Assembly: GCA_023140455.1 (NCBI GenBank)
Contig: JAGLLQ010000429.1
Span: forward strand, 1-10,719
Source: Desulfobacteraceae bacterium
GTDB lineage: Bacteria > Desulfobacterota > Desulfobacteria > Desulfobacterales > Desulfobacteraceae
Length of the DNA: 10,719 nt
Direction: 5' to 3'
Both the position numbers and the translations under genes were made by a program. The notes under the pieces are model-generated. The model saw only the letters and a list, made by a program, of their open reading frames with translations. It did no database searches and was not told the DNA's origin. The number at the start of each line of letters is the position of its first letter. The first letter of the stretch is position 1. This document shows positions 1-5,627 of the stretch, in pieces.

Positions 1-203
1 TTGGCAAGAATCTTTTTTTCAATATTCCGCCATTCATTAAAGGTGTATGCATAAAGGGCATTGTCCAGAAATGAAACCATAACCCCTGCTTGACCATCAG
101 TTTTTATCACATCTTTGAACCTTGACGGAATGATAATTCTGCCTTTTGTGTCTATGGTATGATATGAACTTGATCTAAACAATCTTGCAACTCCCCATGC
201 CAT
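1..203 (-). CDS. mraZ: MraZ transcriptional regulator, N-terminal 67 residues (partial, runs off the left edge)
   Basis: The minus strand reads MAWGVARLFRSSSYHTIDTK, followed by GRIIIPSRFKDVI. This matches the first MraZ/SpoVT-AbrB-like repeat of MraZ, whose hallmark is a short FRG/S..YH-ID-KGR-IP-RF block. MraZ is a DNA-binding protein that represses its own promoter and the following division and cell-wall (dcw) genes, forming ring-shaped oligomers; it is normally followed by rsmH (mraW), ftsL and ftsI. Only about the first 45% of a typical 145-150-aa protein lies here, so the second repeat and the rest of the cluster would be to the left of the window. The ATG at 203 is the only in-frame start near the motif. 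The upstream bases are A-rich with no clear GGAGG, which leaves the start slightly uncertain. Confidence 0.9.
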   Translation of the reverse strand, partial: MAWGVARLFRSSSYHTIDTKGRIIIPSRFKDVIKTDGQAGVMVSFLDNALYAYTFNEWRNIEKKILA

Positions 204-209
204 TTTTAA

Positions 210-226
210 CCACTTTACTCCACTTT
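210..226 (-). promoter_or_regulatory. Candidate MraZ boxes: two AAAGTGG direct repeats 10 bp apart
   Basis: On the minus strand AAAGTGG occurs at 226-220 and again at 216-210, an exact 7-base repeat with a 10-bp period, seven bases before the mraZ start codon. Known MraZ operators are short GTG(G)-core direct repeats spaced about one helical turn apart upstream of mraZ (TGGG-type in E. coli, AAAGTG-type in mycoplasmas). The fit in sequence, spacing and position supports autoregulation. Binding is inferred. Confidence 0.6.
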
Positions 227-233
227 TCTTAAT

Positions 234-262
234 ATAATTGCTAAAATCACAGCTATTGTCAA
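234..262 (-). promoter_or_regulatory. Probable sigma70-type promoter for mraZ
   Basis: On the minus strand a perfect -35 hexamer TTGACA (262-257) is followed after 17 bp by AATTAT (239-234), a 4/6 match to TATAAT. A better hexamer, TATATT (236-231), lies 20 bp from the -35 and is less likely to be used. Long A and T tracts (about 263-300) lie directly upstream, where an UP element would be. The predicted transcription start falls next to the AAAGTGG repeats. Confidence 0.5.
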
Positions 263-374
263 GGAAAAAATACTTTTTTTTTAAAAAAAAATTAAAAAAA
301 TGCCGGAATTACACAGGTTTTGCGTAAAAAATATAAAAAATATAAAAAAGTGGATGGTTGTGGAGGAATATTTT
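263..374. other. Divergent intergenic region with A/T tracts and a strong SD before a micro-ORF
   Basis: The gap between mraZ and the histidine kinase holds poly-A/T tracts (263-300), then two near-copies of ATATAAAAAA (331-349) that could contain -10 elements for the rightward transcript, though no convincing -35 is visible. Further right are AAAGTGG (347-353) and GTTGTGG (357-363), again 10 bp apart, and a strong GGAGG (362-366). That GGAGG does not serve the kinase start; it sits 8 nt before TTG (375), which opens a 16-codon frame ending at 425. Confidence 0.35.
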
Positions 375-444
375 TTGTTGTCATCTTTAAATAAATTTGT
401 TATCCAATATCAAAATAACACCTGAACTCCCAATAAGGAAAATT

Positions 445-2655
445 ATGAATTTATTCCATTTAATCAAAGATTTTAGAATCAGGTACAAGCTGTTATTTAT
501 TTATTCTGCAACATTTATTGTAATCATCAGCTTAGGCTCCCTGATTATTTATTCAACAGTTAAAAAAATTGTTGTTGCCAATGTTGAAAGTGAATTAAAG
601 AATTCTACTATTGCTATTAAAAATATGGTGCGTACATCAGTATCAGTATCCATTAAAAATCATTTGCGCGCTGCTGCTGAAAAAAATCATGACATTATTA
701 AATATCTCTATGAATCCTATCAAAAAGGCGAACTCACAGAAGAAGAAGCCAAGGAACGTGCAGCAGATATTATTTTGTGCCAGAAGATTGGAACTACCGG
801 GTATATTTGCATTATCAGTACCAAAGGTAAGGTCTTGAAGCATCCTAAACTGCCTGAAGGCCAGGATGTTTCCATGCATGGGTTTATTCAGGAAATGATA
901 TCTAAAAAAAATGGCTATATCGAGTATTACTGGAAAAATCCGGAAGAAAAAAGAACCAGACCAAAAGCATTATATGTCAAGCTTTTTGAGCCTTGGAACT
1001 GGTTCATTACTGTCTCTTCCTATCGTAAAGAATTCCAGAAACTGGTTAATATTAATGATTTTAAAGAAAGTGTCTTGAACCTTAAATTTGGTAAAACCGG
1101 ATATGCCTATGTCATGGATACCACAGGAAATATCATAATCCATCCTGAACTTGAAGGCCTGAATGTTTATACGACACAAGGTATTCCCAAACATTTTTTT
1201 GAAGACATGCTGGAAAAGAAGAATGGTAAGTCGGTTTATTACTGGAAAAATTCAAATCACCAACTTTTTAGGAAAAAGTTGGTGATGTTTAATCATATCC
1301 CCGAATATAACTGGATCGTTGCATCTTCCAGCTATCTGGATGAATTTTATTCTCCCATGAAAACCATCCGTAATTTTATTGTTTTTATTGCTTTTGCATC
1401 ACTTCTAATTTTTGTTCCTATTACTTTTTTCTTAAGCTCTACTATTACCAGACCTTTGCATGACCTTATGAATCGATTTAATCAGGATATTATTCATGGA
1501 TTCTCAAATCGTCTGGTTAAGATGGGGTCCCGGGATGAAGTAGGACAGCTTACATTTTATTATAATTCTTTTATGGATAAACTTGAGAAGTATAACATAG
1601 ACCTTCAAGACCAGATTCGTGAAAAACAAGAGGCGCAAGAGGCTTTGAAAATCAGTGAGGAAAAATACCGATCTGTTATGGAGGCAACGCCTGATCCTAT
1701 CGTGGTATATGATATGGATGGAAAGGTTACTTATCTGAATCCGGCATTTACCACAGTTTTTGGATGGACTCTTACCGAATGTATAGGACAGAATATGGAT
1801 CGTTTTGTTCCCAAAGAACATTGGAATGAAACCAATAAGGGAATTTGTATGATTGCAAAAGGAGAGATACTCTCCAATACAGAAACTAAACGGTTAACGA
1901 AATTCGGAGAATTGATTGATATCAGCGTGCGGGGATCTGTCTATAAAAATAAGAAAGGGGAGTCCATAGGTAGTATTATCACTCATCGAGATGTCTCTTT
2001 AGTTAAGCGCCTTGAAAAAATAATTATGGAAACAGGAGAAAAGGAACGTCAGAAAATAGGGAATGACCTTCATGATGATCTGTGCCCACATCTCATCGGC
2101 ATTGAAGGACTTTCGCGTGTTCTTTTTCGGAAAATTGACGGCAAGGGTGCTGAGGCTGCAATATTATGCCGGAAAGTTACCGACTTGATCAAGGAAGCTG
2201 TTTTAAAAACCCGCCAACTTGCCAGAGGTCTGTGCCCGGTCTATTTTAATCACGGTTTGGAAGCATCCTTACACGAACTGGTCTCAAATATCTATAATCT
2301 TTATCAGGTTGAATGCACTTTTAAGACCAGGGGAGATATTACAATAGAAGATAACCTTGTAATCACACATATTTACCATATTACCCAGGAAGCAGTTCAT
2401 AATGCTATCAAGCATGGCAAGGCATCTATTATTGATATTCTTGTTGTATCAGGTTTCAAAAAGCTTCAAATTACTATTATTGATAATGGTATTGGAATCA
2501 AGAATGCAGCAGGGACTGATGGGATGGGGCTCAGGATAATGCAGTACAGAGCCAAAATGATTAATGGCTCATTTGCTATTGATGATTATAAAGATGTGGG
2601 CACTATTGTCAGAATCAATCTGCCATTATTTATTGCACAAGATAAATTTAAGTGA
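445..2655 (+). CDS. Membrane sensor histidine kinase: tandem Cache, HAMP, PAS, HisKA_3, HATPase
   Basis: This 736-aa protein has transmembrane helix 1 at about 16-38, an extracytoplasmic double Cache region (about 42-300), helix 2 (about 311-333), a HAMP linker with coiled coil (about 331-405), a PAS domain (about 405-515), a HisKA_3 dimerisation domain and a HATPase_c domain. The phospho-acceptor is H543 in ERQKIGNDLHDDL. The ATPase shows N653 (EAVHNAIKH), the G1 box DNGIGI (680-685) and GMGL (693-696). The two Cache modules repeat about 100 residues apart: GTTGYICIISTKG/GKTGYAYVMDTTG, each followed by YYWKN. In known families such modules bind small ligands, often carboxylates; phosphate then passes to the regulator 41 nt downstream. 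I chose the ATG at 445 (AAGGA five to six bases upstream) over an in-frame TTG at 397, which lacks a ribosome site. The ligand cannot be told from sequence. Confidence 0.93.
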   Translation: MNLFHLIKDFRIRYKLLFIYSATFIVIISLGSLIIYSTVKKIVVANVESELKNSTIAIKNMVRTSVSVSIKNHLRAAAEKNHDIIKYLYESYQKGELTEEEAKERAADIILCQKIGTTGYICIISTKGKVLKHPKLPEGQDVSMHGFIQEMISKKNGYIEYYWKNPEEKRTRPKALYVKLFEPWNWFITVSSYRKEFQKLVNINDFKESVLNLKFGKTGYAYVMDTTGNIIIHPELEGLNVYTTQGIPKHFFEDMLEKKNGKSVYYWKNSNHQLFRKKLVMFNHIPEYNWIVASSSYLDEFYSPMKTIRNFIVFIAFASLLIFVPITFFLSSTITRPLHDLMNRFNQDIIHGFSNRLVKMGSRDEVGQLTFYYNSFMDKLEKYNIDLQDQIREKQEAQEALKISEEKYRSVMEATPDPIVVYDMDGKVTYLNPAFTTVFGWTLTECIGQNMDRFVPKEHWNETNKGICMIAKGEILSNTETKRLTKFGELIDISVRGSVYKNKKGESIGSIITHRDVSLVKRLEKIIMETGEKERQKIGNDLHDDLCPHLIGIEGLSRVLFRKIDGKGAEAAILCRKVTDLIKEAVLKTRQLARGLCPVYFNHGLEASLHELVSNIYNLYQVECTFKTRGDITIEDNLVITHIYHITQEAVHNAIKHGKASIIDILVVSGFKKLQITIIDNGIGIKNAAGTDGMGLRIMQYRAKMINGSFAIDDYKDVGTIVRINLPLFIAQDKFK
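1256..1286. repeat. Perfect 14-bp inverted repeat with 3-nt loop inside the kinase gene
   Basis: ATCACCAACTTTTT (1256-1269) is followed by agg and its exact reverse complement AAAAAGTTGGTGAT (1273-1286). It lies in the codons for N271 to M281 in the second Cache module, just after YYWKN. There is no T-run after the right arm, so it does not look like a terminator. It could form an mRNA hairpin or a DNA cruciform. Confidence 0.9.
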
Positions 2656-2696
2656 TAGACAGATTAATTGTTAATAAATATCAGGAACCATGAAAT

Positions 2697-3359
2697 ATGC
2701 CAGACAAAAAAAAAATTATTCTTGTTGAAGACCATCCCATCTTCAGGCTGGGACTTGCAGAAATCATAAATCAGGAAGAAGATTTAACAGTCTGTGGCTG
2801 GGCAAAAAATCTAACCCAGGGTCTTAAAGCAATTGAAACTCATGCGCCTGATCTTGTCATTGCCGATATTACCCTTGAAGACAGCGATGGAATTGATTTT
2901 GTCAAGCAGGCAAAACAAAAATATAAAGACCTTCCTGTTCTGGTTTTATCCATGCATGATGAACATCTTTATGCCCAGCGTGCACTTCATGCCGGTGCCC
3001 GCGGCTATATCATGAAACAGGAAGCCATGGAATCTGTTATATCTGCTATCCATCATGTTTTAGAAGGAAAGATTTTTCTCAATGATTGCATAAAAGATCA
3101 GATTATATCCAACATATCAAATCAATCAGTTGAAGATGCAAACTCCCCTGATAAGCTTCTGACAGATCGTGAACTTGAAGTATTTAAACTGATTGGGCTT
3201 GGATTAAGTTCCCGGGAAATTGCTGAAAAATTATTCTTAAGCATTAAAACCATTGGTACTTACCGGGAAAGAATTAAGGATAAGCTCAATTTAAAACATG
3301 CCAACGAGTTACTCAGATGTGCAGTCCATTTTGATAAAACAGAACAGATCATTCCATAA
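2697..3359 (+). CDS. NarL/FixJ-family response regulator with LuxR-type HTH
   Basis: This 220-aa cytoplasmic regulator has a receiver domain (about 6-122) and a C-terminal LuxR/GerE helix-turn-helix (about 153-212). The acidic pocket is E11/D12 (LVEDHP), the phospho-acceptor D57 (LVIADIT), with switch residue S85 and conserved K107 (GYIMKQ). The HTH reads LTDRELEVFKLIGLGLSSRE, then IAEKLFLSIKTIGTYRERI, with the recognition helix near 182-197. HisKA_3 kinases typically pair with this regulator class, and the gene lies 41 nt after the kinase, so they are almost certainly partners. AGGA at 2683 lies 10 nt before the ATG; an earlier ATG at 2690 is in another frame and soon hits a stop. The likely targets are the synthetase and symporter genes downstream. 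Confidence 0.94.
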   Translation: MPDKKKIILVEDHPIFRLGLAEIINQEEDLTVCGWAKNLTQGLKAIETHAPDLVIADITLEDSDGIDFVKQAKQKYKDLPVLVLSMHDEHLYAQRALHAGARGYIMKQEAMESVISAIHHVLEGKIFLNDCIKDQIISNISNQSVEDANSPDKLLTDRELEVFKLIGLGLSSREIAEKLFLSIKTIGTYRERIKDKLNLKHANELLRCAVHFDKTEQIIP

Positions 3360-3387
3360 ATCAGACAATACTTGTACTATTATTAAT

Positions 3388-3408
3388 TTGTAGGCAAATT
3401 ACCTACAA
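3388..3408. promoter_or_regulatory. 21-bp palindrome, candidate operator upstream of the acyl-CoA synthetase
   Basis: Arms TTGTAGG (3388-3394) and CCTACAA (3402-3408) are exact reverse complements. Two further inner base pairs match as well, giving 9 of 10 symmetric positions. It lies 28 bp after the response regulator and about 190 bp before the synthetase start. A dimeric LuxR-type regulator binding here is plausible but inferred. No good sigma70 or sigma54 promoter was recognised between it and the gene; TATAAA at 3517 is only a weak -10 candidate. Confidence 0.45.
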
Positions 3409-3519
3409 GACTGTCAGGAAATCCCCTGCCTTATTTTCCTCTTTTTACCGATTGTTAAATTATTTTACCTTTATTACTTCTTAAAAGGCAGTTATTTAAT
3501 CGCAATTGTTCAAAAATAT

Positions 3520-3531
3520 AAAAGGAGGTGA
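3520..3531 (+). promoter_or_regulatory. Orphan full-length Shine-Dalgarno sequence in the leader of the synthetase
   Basis: AAAAGGAGGTGA is an essentially perfect complement of the 16S rRNA 3' end, but no ATG, GTG or TTG follows at a usable distance; the only nearby start is a GTG overlapping the element itself (3528), which would encode 11 residues. The real gene starts 70 nt later with its own AGAGGT. TGACC (3529-3533) is complementary to GGTCA (3590-3594) at that gene's ribosome site, so the two could pair. Confidence 0.4.
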
Positions 3532-3600
3532 CCAATCAAATTAACTCCATAATCACTCACTAAAGCTTTATAAATCTATTTAATAAAGAGGTCAAATAAT

Positions 3601-5226
3601 ATGACAGCACAGCATAATATGACAGATTATGACAAGGAATATAAAGAATTTAAATGGGATACTCCCGAGTATTACAATTTTGCAGGCCAGGTCATTGACA
3701 AATGGGCTGAAGACAAAGAAAAACTCGCCATGCTCTGGGTGGATGACGATGGAAACGAGGAAAGACTTACTTTCCATGATTTAAGCATTGCATCAAAAAA
3801 ACTTGCAAATGTATTGGTAAGCCAGGGTGTCAAACAGGGTGATGTGGTCATTCTTGTTCTTCCCAGAAACATCGAATGGTGGGTTACAGTTACCGCATGT
3901 ATTCGAATGGGTGCAATGGTAGCTCCCGGTACAACTCAGCTTACCTCTAAAGATCTTGATTTTCGAGCCAAGAAATCAGAAGCAGTCTGTATTATAACAG
4001 ATGCTCAGATCGCTGCTGTATTTGATGAAGTGGCAGAACAGTGTCCGGATGTAAAATCCAAAATAATTATTCAGGCTCAAAAAGACGGATGGGTTAATTA
4101 TGATGAAGCCATGGCAGATGCATCTGATCAGTTTGAAACAGCCAACACAAAACCCGATGACAATTGCCTTGTTTATTTTACTTCCGGTACCACTGGCTTT
4201 CCAAAAATGGCGCTTCATGCACATTCCTATGGTATTGGTCATCAAGTAACAGGTAAATACTGGTTGGATTTAAAACCAGATGATATGCACTGGAACGTTA
4301 GTGATACTGGTTGGGCAAAAGCTGCATGGTCCAGTTATTTTGGTCCATGGAATCAGGGTGCTGCACTGTTTACCCATCATACAGACCGCTTTGACCCTGC
4401 AACGACTTTAGGTATGCTTGCTAAATATCCTATTACTACCATGTGTGGAGCACCAACTATATATAGAATGCTGGTACTTGAAGACCTTTCAAAATATAAA
4501 TTCCCCACTCTCAGACATTGTGTGGGCGCGGGCGAACCTTTAAACCCTGAAATAATTGATGTCTGGCAAAAGGCGACCAACTGTATCATTCGCGATGGAT
4601 ATGGTCAGACCGAAACTGTGCTTCTGGCAGGAAGTTTTCCATGTATTGAGCCGCGATTCGGCTCAATGGGTAAAGCAACTCCAGGCATTGACCTCCAGGT
4701 TATTGATGAAAAAGGCAATATCCTTCCAGCAAATGAAGAAGGTGATATTGCTATCAGAGTAAAACCTGAAAGACCACTTGGACTTTTCAAAGAATACTGG
4801 AAAGAACCTGACAGAACAGCTTCTGCGTTTTTAGGTGACTGGTATTTAACAGGTGACAAAGCTTATGTGGATGAAGATGGTTATTTCTGGTTTGTAGGTC
4901 GTTCCGATGATGTTATCCTGACATCAGGTTATCGCATAGGTCCTTTTGAAGTGGAAAGTGCCTTAATAGAGCATCCTGCTGTGGCAGAGTCAGCTGTGGT
5001 TTCAAGTCCTGATGACACCCGCGGCGAAGTGGTAAAAGCATTTGTTATCCTGACTGCTGAATATTCAGCAAGTGACGAATTAGTCAAAGAATTACAGGAT
5101 TATGTTAAAAAGGTAACTGCTCCATATAAATACCCTCGAAAAATTGAATTTGTAACTGAGCTGCCAAAAACCATTAGTGGAAAAATTAGAAGAATTGAAC
5201 TTAGAGATTCTGAATGGGGCAGGTAA
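3601..5226 (+). CDS. AMP-forming acyl-CoA synthetase, medium-chain (ACSM-like) type
   Basis: This 541-aa enzyme of the adenylate-forming (ANL) superfamily would activate a carboxylic acid with ATP and CoA to acyl-CoA, AMP and pyrophosphate. Visible motifs are the P-loop YFTSGTTGFPK (192-202), GYGQTE (333-338), YLTGDKAYVDEDGYFWFVGR (415-434) with D419 and R434, SGYRIGPFEVE (442-452) and the C-terminal SGKIR with the adenylation lysine K528. Stretches such as SDTGW, VTAPYKYPRKIEFV and GEVVKAFV closely resemble animal and bacterial medium-chain synthetases rather than acetyl-CoA synthetase, which is about 100 residues longer. The chain length or aromatic nature of the substrate cannot be fixed. 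AGAGGT lies before the ATG, and an in-frame stop at 3571 excludes a longer N-terminus. The neighbouring sensor pair and symporter suggest it works on an acid taken up from outside. Confidence 0.92.
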   Translation: MTAQHNMTDYDKEYKEFKWDTPEYYNFAGQVIDKWAEDKEKLAMLWVDDDGNEERLTFHDLSIASKKLANVLVSQGVKQGDVVILVLPRNIEWWVTVTACIRMGAMVAPGTTQLTSKDLDFRAKKSEAVCIITDAQIAAVFDEVAEQCPDVKSKIIIQAQKDGWVNYDEAMADASDQFETANTKPDDNCLVYFTSGTTGFPKMALHAHSYGIGHQVTGKYWLDLKPDDMHWNVSDTGWAKAAWSSYFGPWNQGAALFTHHTDRFDPATTLGMLAKYPITTMCGAPTIYRMLVLEDLSKYKFPTLRHCVGAGEPLNPEIIDVWQKATNCIIRDGYGQTETVLLAGSFPCIEPRFGSMGKATPGIDLQVIDEKGNILPANEEGDIAIRVKPERPLGLFKEYWKEPDRTASAFLGDWYLTGDKAYVDEDGYFWFVGRSDDVILTSGYRIGPFEVESALIEHPAVAESAVVSSPDDTRGEVVKAFVILTAEYSASDELVKELQDYVKKVTAPYKYPRKIEFVTELPKTISGKIRRIELRDSEWGR

Positions 5227-5239
5227 TACCATTACATGG

Positions 5240-5282
5240 CAATGGGGTTACAAATGTTTGTATAAAAGGATTAACCCCATTG
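5240..5282 (+). repeat. Perfect 11-bp inverted repeat between the synthetase and the symporter genes
   Basis: CAATGGGGTTA (5240-5250) and TAACCCCATTG (5272-5282) are exact reverse complements around a 21-nt loop. It fills much of the 93-nt gap between the synthetase and the symporter small subunit. No T-run follows the right arm, so it is not a standard intrinsic terminator. A role as an mRNA-stabilising or processing hairpin, or as a factor-binding site, is possible. Confidence 0.75.
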
Positions 5283-5319
5283 TTAAGGTCACTAATTATT
5301 TTAAGGAGATAAGTATAAT

Positions 5320-5613
5320 ATGAAAGAAAAATTATATAAAAAAGAGATCACACTGACTATTGTATTCTCAGTTCTTTTACTTTTGGCAGGTCACTCAGCA
5401 TCTATTTTCGTTCTTTTCCCGGGATTGCAGACAGGCACAATGTGGGGATTTCCAATCCAATATATTGTTCCTATTTTTTTGGGATGGTTTGGCATCGCTG
5501 CTATTTGCCTGGTCATGACTATTCTCTGCAATAAATTTGATGATGAAATGGAAGAGTTTGTTGCAAGCCTACCAGACTCAACACCGGATTCAACTGAAAA
5601 TAATGATGAATAA
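5320..5613 (+). CDS. Small membrane subunit of a sodium:solute symporter (DUF4212-like)
   Basis: This 97-aa protein has two predicted transmembrane helices (about 10-33 and 46-70), a short positively charged N-terminus (MKEKLYKKE) and an acidic, Ser/Pro-rich C-terminal tail (NKFDDEMEEF and beyond). Its size, the FPIQYIVPIFLGWFGIA segment of the second helix and its position 14 nt before an SSS-family transporter fit the small accessory subunits often paired with such symporters. In that arrangement the small protein probably helps assembly or stability of the carrier; its role has not been well defined. AAGGAG about 12 nt upstream supports the ATG. I recognise the arrangement more surely than the exact family. 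Confidence 0.75.
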   Translation: MKEKLYKKEITLTIVFSVLLLLAGHSASIFVLFPGLQTGTMWGFPIQYIVPIFLGWFGIAAICLVMTILCNKFDDEMEEFVASLPDSTPDSTENNDE

Positions 5614-5627
5614 ACAGGAGAAATAAT

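Noticed and set aside
397..444. In-frame upstream TTG start extending the kinase by 16 residues
   Set aside because: No ribosome site precedes it, and the added residues come before a typical short N-terminus; the ATG at 445 has AAGGA at good spacing.
1504..1821. 105-codon antisense frame within the kinase gene
   Set aside because: It overlaps the HAMP-PAS coding region, lacks a start signal and resembles no family.
3414..3440. Possible terminator after the response regulator (CAGG...CCTG then TTATTTT)
   Set aside because: The stem is only four base pairs, too weak to list as a terminator.
3360..3600. Sigma54 (-24/-12) promoter before the synthetase
   Set aside because: I looked for GG-N10-GC with flanking TGGCAC/TTGCA-like bases and found no acceptable match; the regulator also lacks the AAA+ domain used by sigma54 activators.
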